64,000 bases of DNA from an uncultured Desulfobacter sp. (GTDB taxonomy: Bacteria > Desulfobacterota > Desulfobacteria > Desulfobacterales > Desulfobacteraceae): the NCBI RefSeq assembly GCF_963666145.1, contig NZ_OY762614.1:5074501-5138500 (forward strand), read 5' to 3'. Below are positions 17,470 through 25,753 of the stretch, piece after piece. Positions within the stretch are counted from its first letter, which is position 1. Each line of letters begins with the position of its first letter. A program made the position numbers and the translations under genes. Under the pieces are notes generated by a model. That model was not told where the DNA came from and did no database searches. It saw only the letters and a list, made by a program, of their open reading frames with translations.

Positions 17470-18912
17470 ATGTTAAAAGAGAAAAACAGACTTTTTCTTC
17501 GTATTCATCGGCTGATCGATCTATGTATCACTGCAGGCTGTTTTGTCGCAGCCTATTTTATAAAGAGAAATCTTCTTCTATCTGATTATTCTTCACTCTC
17601 TACAGGTCCGAATTATTATCTTGTTCTTGTGCTAATCGTTATGATCTGGTTTATATGCTTTACCTGGGTGGGGCTGTATCAATCATTTCGTGAGAATCCG
17701 TTTTCCTGGTTTTTTATCAATATTGTCAAGGCATGTCTTTCAGGGGTTCTCATTCTTAATGTGGTGTTGTTTGCCATGGGTATCAAGGATATGAGCCGAA
17801 TTTTGATGGGTATTTTTTTCGTGCTGAATATATTTGGTCTGACGTTGTTCAAGTGGTGTGTTTTGGTGGCCTTGCAGCAGCTTCGGGCCAAGGGCTATAA
17901 CACGCGAAATGTCCTGATCGTGGGCAGCAAGGACAGGGCGGTGTCTGTGATTAAACACATTGATGTGAGCCGGGAAGGGGGGTATCGAATTCTTGGCTGC
18001 TTTGATATAAATCCTGAAATAGTTGGTTCTTCGGTCGTCAATGGGTACAAAGTGATTGGCACCATAACGGATCTTAAAGCATATCTTGAAAACAATGTGG
18101 TGGATGAGTTGATTTTTGCCATGCCGCTGAGGATTATGGATGATCCGGATAAATACCTGGTGCTGGCTGAAGCCATGGGCGTTCGGGTCCGCTTTGTTCC
18201 GGACTGGCAGATTCATTATTTGAGATATACCCCGGCTGTGGCCCAGATGCATGTGATTGATTTTAGTGGTATCCCCACATTGACGTTACAAAGCACCCCG
18301 GTTAATGAAGGGTTGCTGCTGATGAAGTCCTTCATGGACTATGGATTGGCTTTGTTTTTTTTGATTTTGTTTGCGCCGGTGTTTGTAATCATCAGTCTGG
18401 CCATTTATCTGGCATCGCCTGGGCCGGTATTTTACAGCCAGGAACGGCTGGGTCAAAATGGCCGTCGATTCAAGGTGCTCAAGTTCCGTAGCATGGTCCT
18501 GGATGCGGATAAAAAGCTGGACGCGTTAAAGGCTTTGAACGAGGCGGACGGGCCTGCTTTTAAAATTAAAAAAGATCCCAGAATTATTCCATATGTGGGG
18601 ACTTTTTTACGAAAGAGCAGTTTGGATGAACTACCCCAGTTTATCAATGTTTTGAAAGGGGATATGAGTCTGGTCGGGCCGCGGCCGCCTTTGCCCAGTG
18701 AGGTGTGTCAATATGAGGTGTGGCAGCGCAGGCGGCTTTCCATGAAGCCGGGATTGACCTGCTTGTGGCAGATTGCGCCAAGGCGAAATGACCTGACCTT
18801 TGATGAGTGGATGAAATTGGATTTACAATATATTGATAAATGGTCCCTTCGCCTGGATTTTATGTTGATCATGAAAACCGTGGGCAGCGTGTTGACCGGG
18901 GCGGGGCGATAA
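17470..18912 (+). CDS. WbaP-type undecaprenyl-phosphate glycosyl-1-phosphate transferase
   Basis: This 480-residue initiating enzyme puts the first sugar-1-phosphate on undecaprenyl phosphate at the inner membrane. Four N-terminal transmembrane helices (about residues 15-115) are followed by a CoA_binding_3-type soluble domain (NVLIVGSKDRAVSVIKHI). A fifth hydrophobic segment (LALFFLILFAPVFVIISLAI) leads to the catalytic domain with LKFRSMVLDADKK, LRKSSLDELPQFINVLKGDM and SLVGPRPPLPSE. The first sugar is likely glucose or galactose (inference). A 196-bp spacer after rmlB contains no gene and could hold a promoter. It is followed 2 bp later by the ligase-like gene. Confidence 0.92.
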   Translation: MLKEKNRLFLRIHRLIDLCITAGCFVAAYFIKRNLLLSDYSSLSTGPNYYLVLVLIVMIWFICFTWVGLYQSFRENPFSWFFINIVKACLSGVLILNVVLFAMGIKDMSRILMGIFFVLNIFGLTLFKWCVLVALQQLRAKGYNTRNVLIVGSKDRAVSVIKHIDVSREGGYRILGCFDINPEIVGSSVVNGYKVIGTITDLKAYLENNVVDELIFAMPLRIMDDPDKYLVLAEAMGVRVRFVPDWQIHYLRYTPAVAQMHVIDFSGIPTLTLQSTPVNEGLLLMKSFMDYGLALFFLILFAPVFVIISLAIYLASPGPVFYSQERLGQNGRRFKVLKFRSMVLDADKKLDALKALNEADGPAFKIKKDPRIIPYVGTFLRKSSLDELPQFINVLKGDMSLVGPRPPLPSEVCQYEVWQRRRLSMKPGLTCLWQIAPRRNDLTFDEWMKLDLQYIDKWSLRLDFMLIMKTVGSVLTGAGR

Positions 18913-18914
18913 CG

Positions 18915-20213
18915 ATGAAACCAACGATTTACAGTAAAGCCGTCCTGACGATAATTTGCATTTTGATTGTCTTTACGCCGTTGGCCCGGGGTTGTGTTCA
19001 TCCATGGGCATCGTCCGTGATTCAGTTTGGGGTAATTCTCTCTTGCCTTCTATTGGTCATCGAAAGTCTGCATTTTGATACTGTCTTAATTCCCAAAACA
19101 TCTTTGAATCTGCCGTTATTTGTTTTGGTTGTCATGGCGGGTGTTTCTATGATGGTTTCACCCCACAGGGCCCTTGCCTGGCAGGGCTATTTGATGTTGT
19201 TGACCTATGTCGGCGTTTATTTGTTGGGTCGGTCTGTGGTGCGCACCAGAGAGCAGCAGCGGATTGTTGTTTACACCATTATCGGTACGGCGTTATTTTT
19301 ATCCGTGTTTGGGTTGTTCAAGCGGTTTGGGGTGAATCCTTTTTCCTTCTGGCAGTATGATGAACTGCGGTACAGCCCCGAGTTTGTGTCCGCCACCTAT
19401 GGGAATCATAATCATCTTGCCGGGTTCATTGAAATGGCATTACCCTTTTTGTTGGTGTTGCTGCTGACGCGTACCCGAAGTATAGCATGGCTCATGGTGA
19501 TTATTTATCTGGCACTGGTATTGGTGGCGGTTCAGGCATTGACTTTGTCCCGGGGCGGGTGGGCTGCCATGGCCTTTTCCATTGCGTTCATGGTGATGAT
19601 GCTTTTGAGTCAGAAGCGGTTTTACAGCAAAAAATTGATTCTGGTTTTGACGGGTATCACCCTGGTCATTTCCGTCTTTATTCTGGCAAGTTCTCCCATA
19701 GTCTCCCGGGTGATGACGGTTGCCCAAAAAGATGAGGCCGCCAGCGCAGAATCCCGGGTGACCGCATGGAAAGGCACTGTGGATATGATCAAAGACTATC
19801 CTGTTTTCGGTACAGGGCCCGGGACATATGCTGCGGAATTCCCGGCATATCAGCCCCCGGGGTTGGGGGTGATATTTAAACATGCCCACAACGATTATCT
19901 TCATTTTACAGCTGACATGGGGCTATGGGTGATTGCAATAATGATCTGGATGCTGGTTCTCTTTTTTAAGGCGGGCTTTGAAAACAGAGAGAGCCGCAGC
20001 AGGCAAACCAGCGGATTTGCCCTGGCGGCTATGGTGGCTGTGGTTGCTATTTTGGTTCATAGCATTGTGGATTTTAATTTGCATATCCCGGCCAATGCCT
20101 TTCTTTTTTGTGTGATTGTATCTGTGTTTCAACCTTTTCGCTATAGGTCCGGTCAGCCCACGTCGGCTAAAGGAACTTTGGATCCGGAAAGCCCTGGAGA
20201 AGTCGCTGTCTGA
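18915..20213 (+). CDS. O-antigen ligase (WaaL)/polymerase family membrane protein
   Basis: The 432-residue polytopic protein has about eleven membrane segments. The Wzy_C-type region shows LTLSRGGWAAMAFSIAFM and, in the large periplasmic loop, SAESRVTAWKGTVDMIKDYP, GTGPGTYAAEFPAY and FKHAHNDYLHFTADMGLW; the latter H-x-D-Y motif is typical of WaaL-like enzymes that attach glycan to its acceptor. I take ATG 18915, since the upstream in-frame extension lies within the preceding gene. It ends the cluster and is followed by a strong terminator. A ligase or polymerase role is inferred. Confidence 0.82.
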   Translation: MKPTIYSKAVLTIICILIVFTPLARGCVHPWASSVIQFGVILSCLLLVIESLHFDTVLIPKTSLNLPLFVLVVMAGVSMMVSPHRALAWQGYLMLLTYVGVYLLGRSVVRTREQQRIVVYTIIGTALFLSVFGLFKRFGVNPFSFWQYDELRYSPEFVSATYGNHNHLAGFIEMALPFLLVLLLTRTRSIAWLMVIIYLALVLVAVQALTLSRGGWAAMAFSIAFMVMMLLSQKRFYSKKLILVLTGITLVISVFILASSPIVSRVMTVAQKDEAASAESRVTAWKGTVDMIKDYPVFGTGPGTYAAEFPAYQPPGLGVIFKHAHNDYLHFTADMGLWVIAIMIWMLVLFFKAGFENRESRSRQTSGFALAAMVAVVAILVHSIVDFNLHIPANAFLFCVIVSVFQPFRYRSGQPTSAKGTLDPESPGEVAV

Positions 20214-20256
20214 CATCTGCTGATTTAACCCCCATATATAAAAGTTTGGCGTCGAG

Positions 20257-20294
20257 CGAGCGGTTTATCCATCCGGGTAAATCGCTCGTTTGGG
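20257..20294 (+). terminator. Rho-independent terminator of the polysaccharide operon
   Basis: A 14-bp stem (CGAGCGGTTTATCC with GGGTAAATCGCTCG, two G-U pairs) and an ATCC loop are followed by TTTGGGTTT. It lies 44 bp after the last polysaccharide gene. Confidence 0.8.
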
Positions 20295-20391
20295 TTTAAA
20301 GAGTATTGAAGATTTAAACCGGATAAGGCATAAGATCCAATATGATCAATCCCTGAGTATAGGGATGTTTGGAAAGCCAAAGGAATGAACA

Positions 20392-21036
20392 ATGCAGTTA
20401 AGTGAGCATAATACCGATTCTGATCGGCCCCGGCTGGAGATTTTCAGCGACTATATCTGACCGTGGTGCTACTTCAGTACCGGGAGTATTGATAAATTAA
20501 GTAAGACCTATGATATCGAAATTAAGTGGCGGGCCTATCCGCTGCAGCCGGATGTGCCTGAACAAGGATTGCCCATAGCCCGGCTGTTGGAAAAAAAAGG
20601 TTTGCTGGTGACCCCTGAACAGGTGAACGCCAATCTTAAAGCCACGGCCCAAAGTTTTGACCTGCCCTTTGGCGATGGGACGATGATCTATAATTCTCGG
20701 TTGGCCCAGGAAGTCGGGCTGTGGGCCCAGAATTGCGGACGGGGCCACCAGTTTCACGACGCGGCTTTCAAAGCCTATTTTGTGGATGCCCGGAATCTGG
20801 CGGACAAATCAGTGCTTTTGGATTTGGTCGTATCAGCGGGGCTGGATGTGGCCCAGGCAGAAGATATTATTGATTCAAGATCCTATGCAGATGCCGTGGA
20901 TCGGGATTGGGCAAAGGCCCGGGAACTTGAACTTGTGGCCGCCCCCACTTTTTTGATGAAGGATCAAAGGCTTGTGGGCGCAAAACCATATCAGATTCTT
21001 GAAAAAATGGTGACGCAGTCGCATGATGTATGTTGA
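20392..21036 (+). CDS. DsbA/FrnE-family oxidoreductase, probable selenoprotein (U-P-W-C)
   Basis: Frame 1 opens at ATG 20392 (AAAGGA upstream), runs LEIFSDYI, meets TGA at 20458-20460, then PWCYFSTGSIDKL and stays open to 21036. FrnE/DsbA-like thioredoxin-fold proteins have FSDYxCPWC here, so TGA replaces the first Cys of CxxC; read as selenocysteine it is Sec23 with Cys26. A hairpin right after the TGA fits a bacterial SECIS. The rest is intact: WRAYPLQPD, AFKAYFVDARNLAD, and the cis-Pro loop VAAPTFLM. The product would have 214 residues, a normal size, with no signal peptide, so it is probably cytoplasmic. Predicted role: thiol/selenol redox. Ordinary gene calling would truncate it to a start near 20554. 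Confidence 0.85.
20458..20488 (+). promoter_or_regulatory. Predicted SECIS element for UGA recoding
   Basis: TGA (20458-20460) is followed 9 nt later by a 6-bp stem TACTTC (20470-20475) / GGAGTA (20483-20488) closing a 7-nt loop AGTACCG. The loop has the GU pair expected of bacterial SECIS apical loops, about 17 nt from the TGA, inside the usual spacing. A competing stem, GGTGCT/AGTACC, is also possible. Prediction made by eye. Confidence 0.65.
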
Positions 21037-21419
21037 ATTTACGGCTTTCCCGACCATGGAGCATTTTTTTTAGGATGCCATCAGAACGCTTTTATTTTTT
21101 TTGTTGCATAATAAATTTTGGATGGGTTTTACAATTCTCTATTTAATATGGTATGTTTACACATAAATATGACGCTTTTTAAGCTGCTATTCTGAATTTA
21201 TTTTTGTCCGTATAACGTTCTCAATTGAATCTGCATTTTTTGAGAATTTTCTCATTGAAACTGCCCTTTCGTTATAAGTGCATGCCTGAAGTTAATACCT
21301 CCACCTGATAAGAAAAAAATATATTTTTTTAAACAAAGGAGGGGGGAATGACCCTAAGTCGTTAATCACATGAACCGTACGCCTAATAAAATCGCCAAAT
21401 TTTTATGAGGAGTGTTTCT
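21037..21419. other. AT-rich intergenic region, no gene seen
   Basis: These 383 bases contain no convincing coding frame. The stretch is AT-rich with several T runs, and probably contains the promoter of the following GAF-domain gene, but I cannot single out one. Confidence 0.5.
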
Positions 21420-21971
21420 ATGTCTTTTCAAAATAAAATAGATCTGGATACGTATAAGCTTATTATTGAAACTTTTACAAATTCAGAAGATTTAAACGTA
21501 ATGAGCTCCCAGCTTACAAGCCTGCTGATCGGTGCTACAGGTGCAAAGGGAGCCACTTTGTTTATTTTGAATACCGAAAAAGAGGAGCTTGAAATTCTTG
21601 CCACAGAAGGATTAAGTCCTAACTATGTTAACAAAGGTCCGATTTTGGTTGATCAGAGCATTAAACATGAATCAAACCAAAATCCTGTAATCATAGAAGA
21701 CATACAGAACAGCGATATGCTGCAGTATCCTCAAAAAGCTATAGATGAAGGAATAAGGTCGATTGTATCTCTCCCGATTAATATTAGAGGCAAAGTGATC
21801 GGTGCGCTTAGAATCTATCATTCAACGGTGTTGGAGCTTTCGGAGGATGACTTTTCTTTTCTACAGGTGTTGGCTCAAAATGTTGGCATGGCGCTAATGT
21901 ATTTCCGGCTTTCTACCACGGTGAAAGAGATAAAACAGAGTGTTAATAAGATACACCCTATTTGGTTGTAG
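21420..21971 (+). CDS. GAF-domain sensory protein
   Basis: The 183-residue soluble protein is almost entirely one GAF domain: TSLLIGATGAKGATLFILNTEKEELEILATEGLS, SIVSLPINIRGKVIGALRIY (the typical GAF closing strand) and LSEDDFSFLQVLAQNVGMAL. The start at 21420 follows AGGAG by 8 nt. There is no attached kinase, cyclase or HTH domain, so it may bind a small ligand and act through a partner. Stand-alone GAF proteins of this form occur widely in Desulfobacterota. It stands alone between the selenoprotein gene and tRNA-Pro. Confidence 0.85.
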   Translation: MSFQNKIDLDTYKLIIETFTNSEDLNVMSSQLTSLLIGATGAKGATLFILNTEKEELEILATEGLSPNYVNKGPILVDQSIKHESNQNPVIIEDIQNSDMLQYPQKAIDEGIRSIVSLPINIRGKVIGALRIYHSTVLELSEDDFSFLQVLAQNVGMALMYFRLSTTVKEIKQSVNKIHPIWL

Positions 21972-22044
21972 GATCGGCGGAACGGTATTCGGTTACTTCA
22001 TAAATATAAATTTTAGGGTTTTATTGAAAAAATAATATTCTTTG

Positions 22045-22073
22045 TTGACACCCACAATCGGAAGTGGTAAATA
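22045..22073 (+). promoter_or_regulatory. Sigma-70-type promoter of tRNA-Pro
   Basis: TTGACA (22045-22050), a 17-bp spacer and TAAATA (22068-22073) lie 18 bp before the mature tRNA 5' end. Confidence 0.65.
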
Positions 22074-22091
22074 CACCGACGTTGCATTCAA

Positions 22092-22168
22092 CGGGACGTA
22101 GCGCAGCCTGGTAGCGCACTTGTCTGGGGGACAAGTGGTCGCTGGTTCAAATCCAGTCGTCCCGACCA
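22092..22168 (+). tRNA. tRNA-Pro (anticodon GGG)
   Basis: This is a 77-nt cloverleaf with encoded CCA. The acceptor CGGGACG pairs with CGTCCCG; the D arm contains AGCGCAGCCTGGTAGCGC; the anticodon stem CTTGT/ACAAG encloses loop CTGGGGG, giving anticodon GGG (reads CCC). The T arm is CTGG-TTCAAAT-CCAG. Its 3' 48 bases are duplicated at 43719-43766, marking it as the integration site of the adjacent island; the gene at this end is complete. Confidence 0.97.
22121..22168 (+). repeat. Island attachment site, left copy (48-bp direct repeat)
   Basis: The 48 bases from the anticodon arm to the CCA end of tRNA-Pro are repeated identically at 43719-43766. Flanks diverge immediately on both sides. This is the expected product of tyrosine-recombinase integration into a tRNA 3' end. 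Confidence 0.9.
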
Positions 22169-22588
22169 ATAACGAAAGGGTTTTCGGAGTTTTCTCCGGA
22201 AACCTTTTTTGCTTTGGGCGGGGATTCTGGGCGTGGGTCTTCTTTCCTTTGTGTAAATTTTCCGGAAATTGAATCCATGGCTGAGCCTACTGCGCCATCC
22301 AACTCATGCAGATATATTTCCGTTGTCCGGTGGCTTGCGTGGCCTAAAATTTTCTGAATCGTCTTTGTGGATATTTTGGGATTGTCGGCCATGAGGGAAG
22401 CCATGAGGTGACGCAAGGTGTGAAAACCAAAATGTGGAGAAATTCCCGCTCTATCACATAACCCTTTCATGAACTTGGGCCTTTTATAAAATCTGTCATC
22501 GGTGCGGTTATTATAAAACACCCATTTATTTTGTATCTTTTTTTGCCACATATCCCAGAGAGTAGAATAAAGATCATTATTCATCGTA
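22147..22588 (-). pseudogene. Tyrosine recombinase (integrase), C-terminal fragment cut by IS3-family element
   Basis: Only the last ~145 residues remain. They contain the catalytic H-x-x-R (FGFHTLRHLMASLM), the second His region ILGHASHRTTE and the nucleophile Tyr (IYLHEL), so the active-site half is intact. The N-terminal arm and core-binding domains, including the first catalytic Arg, are missing: the frame enters IS sequence at 22589. The gene ends inside the tRNA T arm, the normal arrangement for a tRNA-integrating element. The rest of the gene is not found beyond the IS, where a TraX fragment begins instead, so the IS probably caused a deletion. The island is presumably stranded. Confidence 0.85.
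22179..22210 (+). terminator. Terminator after tRNA-Pro
   Basis: An 11-bp stem GGTTTTCGGAG/CTCCGGAAACC with a 4-nt loop is followed by TTTTTT. It lies within the end of the antisense integrase gene. Confidence 0.75.
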
Positions 22589-22660
22589 TAGTGGACCCCG
22601 AAAACTGGACAAGATGTTAAGATAAAATATAACAGTCCAGAAACCAGAAAGGGATTCATT

Positions 22661-22942
22661 TTGAAACGGAAAAACTACAGTAAAGAATTAAAAAGTAAGG
22701 TCGCATTGGCAGCCATAAAAGGGAATCAAACTGTCAATGAGATTGCCTCTGAGTTCGGTATTCATACAAGCCTTGTAAATAGATGGAAAAAGGAAGCAAT
22801 AGAAGCCCTTCCATTGGTATTTGGCAATAGCCAGGCAAAACAAACCAAAGAAACAGAGATTGAACGGGACCGTTTATATCAAAAGGTCGGCCAACTCCAG
22901 GTAGAACTGGATTGGCTAAAAAAAAACAGCGGGCACCTCTGA
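22661..22942 (+). CDS. IS3-family transposase OrfA
   Basis: The 93-residue HTH protein RKNYSKELKSKVALAAIKGN, TVNEIASEFGIHTSLVNRWK (helix-turn-helix) and an E/Q-rich leucine-zipper-like tail match IS3 OrfA, which binds the IS ends. OrfB overlaps in the -1 frame, and an A-rich slip region (CTAAAAAAAAAC near 22917-22928) suits production of the OrfAB fusion transposase by programmed frameshift. This part of the IS is intact. Confidence 0.9.
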   Translation: MKRKNYSKELKSKVALAAIKGNQTVNEIASEFGIHTSLVNRWKKEAIEALPLVFGNSQAKQTKETEIERDRLYQKVGQLQVELDWLKKNSGHL

Positions 22943-23210
22943 TGAGTATTGAAGAGAAAAGACAGCGGATTCAACCCAAGAACTCCAAACTCAGTATTCA
23001 AAGGCAATGTGAACTGATAGGGCTCCCACGTTCTATCTATTACCGTAAAGGCCTGACTGGACAGGAAACGCCTACAAATTTGGAATTCATGAGGTTGATT
23101 GACAATGAATATACCGCCCATCCTTTTTATGGCACCCGCCAAATTCGTAATGCCCTCAGGCGTAACGGATATAAGATTAACCGCAAACGGGTTCAACGAC
23201 TGATGCGGAA

Positions 23211-24731
23211 GGGCGCATTCCCATTTTCCCGGTTTGAAAAAAGCCTATCTTTGAGAACAAAAAACGTGATAGTTTCTGTTCGCTGAGACGACTATAAAAA
23301 TGGACTGTGCTGATGAAAAAAGCTGAAGATTGCAATACTGTTGAGGAAGTCTATGCTTGCCTGAAAGAACTGGAAGACGATCCGAGGTTGGTTCGCAATG
23401 CTCAAGAATTGGAGCAGGTAGAACGTGAAATACTTGGGTATACGAATCGACTGAGTGCCTTGCTTTTAAAAAAAGCATCCAGGGCTCATTAAATTCCTAT
23501 GATCAGGTCGATCAAGAAAAAGAATTGATGTCCAGCTGGCCGGGCCGGATGAAAAGCGAAGGGCTTGAGACCGTTTCGATTCAGTGTTGTACAGGTAGTT
23601 CTGTTGATGTTCGTGTTCGATATTATCGGCGATCCTGTGACCGTCGAAATCGAAAAAGATATAAAGGTGCCTACGCCGGTTTAATCCTTCTTGGAATCCA
23701 TGATCGCTGCTCACCAGCTTTGGCTTCTATGGTGAGTGCCTGGTCGGCCTTATTGAGTTCTTTTGAAGAAGTCCGTCAAGTGCTTTGTGATCATGGTATG
23801 GTGTTGGATATAAAGGTTATCCGTAAACTCACCTATCGTTACGCAGAACGGGCCCGAGCCGAGCAACAAGCGGGGCGAATCCCACTAAATGAGAGAGATT
23901 CACTTGAAGGGCGACGGGTGGTTATAAGCACCGATGGTGGACGCACACGGTTAAGAGAGAAGAAAAGAGGTCCCAAAACCCCAAAAAATAGAACCCGATT
24001 TCGTGGGGCGTGGCGAGAACCCAAACTTTTGATTATTTATGTGGTGGATGCCCAGGGAAAACAAGAAAAAAGCTTCTCACCATTTATTGATGGCAGTTTC
24101 AGCGGTCCGGATGGCATATTCCTCCTGTTAAAGGGGTATTTGAACGCCCTTCATATCCAGAAGTCCGATAAAATACTGTTTGTTGCAGATGGAGCACATT
24201 GGATTTGGAACCGGATCCCCGGACTGATCAAAGCATTGGGTTTGGCTCCTCAGCGAGTATATGAACTTCTTGATTTTTACCATGCCGTGGAGCATTTGGG
24301 TAAAGTATCAGCCCTAAAGAAGACCTGGTCATCCAAGGAGCGCAAACGCTGGGTGTCAAAACAGCGGGGCTTCCTGCTGAAAGGAAAAGCCGCTGACGTA
24401 GTACAGGCCGTCCAGACACTTTGTCGAGGCAGAAACAGTAAGGCTATTAAGACGGAACGGGATTATTTTGTGCGCAATGAAAGACGGCTTGATTTCCCAA
24501 CTGTAAAAGCGTTGAATTTACCTATTGGCAGCGGTGCTATTGAAAGTTCAATTCGTAGGGTGGTGAATTTACGTCTGAAAGGTCCATGCACTTTTTGGTA
24601 TCGGGAAAATGCAGAAAAAATGATTATGCTACGATCATACTTTAAAGCAGGGCGTTGGGATTGTTTGAAACTCATGGCAACCACGCACAATCCAATGCCG
24701 GCGGCATGACCGGGAAAATGGGAATGCGCCC
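23211..24731 (+). mobile_element. ISKra4-like insertion sequence inside IS3 orfB
   Basis: This 1,521-bp element has perfect 23-bp terminal inverted repeats (23211-23233 and 24709-24731, starting GGGCGCATTCCC) and a 9-bp target duplication GATGCGGAA (23202-23210 and 24732-24740). Intact ends and identical repeats indicate a recent insertion. It carries one transposase made from two overlapping frames. Confidence 0.9.
23313..24709 (+). CDS. ISKra4-family-like transposase, -1 frameshifted
   Basis: Two frames make one 465-residue product. The first (23313-23492) encodes a small helical N-terminus, AEDCNTVEEVYACLKELEDD. It ends soon after TTTTAAAAAAAG at 23464-23475. A -1 slip there leads straight into SLNSYDQVDQEKEL, SSWPGRMKSEGLETVSIQCC, VRVRYYRRSC and the DDE core: VISTDGGRTRLRE, LFVADGAHWIW, LDFYHAVEHLGKV, and LPIGSGAIESSIRRVVNLRL, all typical of ISKra4 enzymes. 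The frame arithmetic (1,397 nt + 1) is exact. Family call is from motif memory. Confidence 0.8.
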
Positions 24732-25492
24732 GATGCGGAAAATGGGAATTCAGTCCATTGCACCGAAACCAAATACCAGCAAGGCTCATCCCCAAAATAA
24801 AGTGTATCCATATCTTTTGAGGAACGTTGAAGTAACCAGATCAAATCAGGTGTGGTGTACGGATATAACATATATTCCACTTTCTGGTGGCTTCGTTTAT
24901 TTGACGGCGGTCATGGATTGGTATAGTCGTCATGTTCTCTCCTGGGAACTATCAATAACCATGGACAACGAGTTTTGTATATCCTCTTTGGAGAGAGCGT
25001 TACGATGTCATGGAACACCCTATATATTCAACACGGATCAAGGATCTCAATACACAAGTCACGAGTTTACAAAAGTATTGAAAGATAAGGACATTAAAAT
25101 CAGCATGGATGGAAAAGGCCGATGTCTCGATAATATTTTCATCGAACGACTGTGGCGCAGTGTGAAGTATGAAGAAATTTATGTAAATGAATTTCGTTCT
25201 GTTGAACAGTTGCGCAACTCCCTGAAAAAATACTTTGATTTTTACAACAATGAACGACCTCACCAAAGTTTTAACGGCCAGACGCCTGCCGAAGTGTATT
25301 ATGGCGAAAATCAGTTAAGTCTTGTGGGATGAAGAAGCCAGAACCCGCTCCAGCGGAAGCCAACCCCTTCCGACGGGCAGTTTTTATGGTGCCCATTCTC
25401 AGGACCTGGCTTCCACTTCCGCTGGGCACCGAGAAAAATCCGACTATGACGCTTAAATTTAAAAAAAACTGTCTTGACATTGGGGTCCACTA

Positions 25493-25740
25493 TAATCATT
25501 GAGTCTATGCAGGTCCGGGAACAAAATATTAAACAGGGGCTGGGTAACACCGGCGCAAGTCACCAGGCAGATGATATAAAGCTGGAGATCCTTGGTGTAT
25601 TTAAGGCCCTGGGTAATGAAAAAGGCAAACAAAGGGAAAGACAACGCGCCCAGGGACCGCATGATAAATTCATGTTCCGGGAAAAAGAATATGGCCGAAT
25701 GGTCAATCACCATTGTGATGAATGCAACAAGTTTAATCAT
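25493..25740 (-). pseudogene. TraX-family membrane acyltransferase, truncated by IS3-family element
   Basis: The N-terminal ~82 residues, IKLVAFITMVIDHSAIFFFP, IMRSLGALSFPLFAFFITQG and KYTKDLQLYIICLVTCAG, match the TraX family (PF05857), whose F-plasmid member acetylates the pilin N-terminus in the inner membrane. The frame runs into the IS at 25492, losing more than half of the usual ~220 residues. I place the start at ATG 25740; a longer frame to 25785 would overlap the neighbouring gene. Next to a filamentous phage, a pilin-modifying enzyme would fit receptor alteration or superinfection exclusion, but it may simply be cargo. Confidence 0.7.
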
Positions 25741-25753
25741 AATGTTTATATTG

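Larger units (their letters stand above)
22912..25332 (+). pseudogene. IS3-family transposase OrfB, split by nested IS
   Basis: Left part (to 23210): SIQRQCELIGLPRSIYYRK and HPFYGTRQIRNALRRNGYKINRKRVQRLMRK. Right part (from 24741): KMGIQSIAPKPNTSKAHPQN, VWCTDITYIPLSGGF, DQGSQYTSHEF and IERLWRSVKYEEIYVNEF, the rve DDE catalytic core. Removing 1,521 bp of inserted element plus one 9-bp duplication rejoins the frame exactly (891 nt), so inactivation is due to that insertion alone. Catalytic D, D and E all lie in the right part. A complete copy likely exists elsewhere in the genome (inference). Confidence 0.88.
22589..25492 (+). mobile_element. IS3-family element (carrying a nested ISKra4-like element)
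   Basis: The ends are inverted TAGTGGACCCC repeats (22589-22599 and the complement at 25482-25492). It contains orfA and a split orfB of an IS3-type transposase. Subtracting the nested element and its target duplication leaves about 1.37 kb, normal for IS3 members. I see no convincing direct target repeat: flanks are an integrase fragment on the left and a TraX fragment on the right, consistent with an adjacent deletion. Confidence 0.8.

Noticed and set aside
22580..25500. Target-site duplication of the IS3-family element
   Set aside because: The flanks share only TATA, part of which belongs to the inverted repeats, so I do not claim a duplication.
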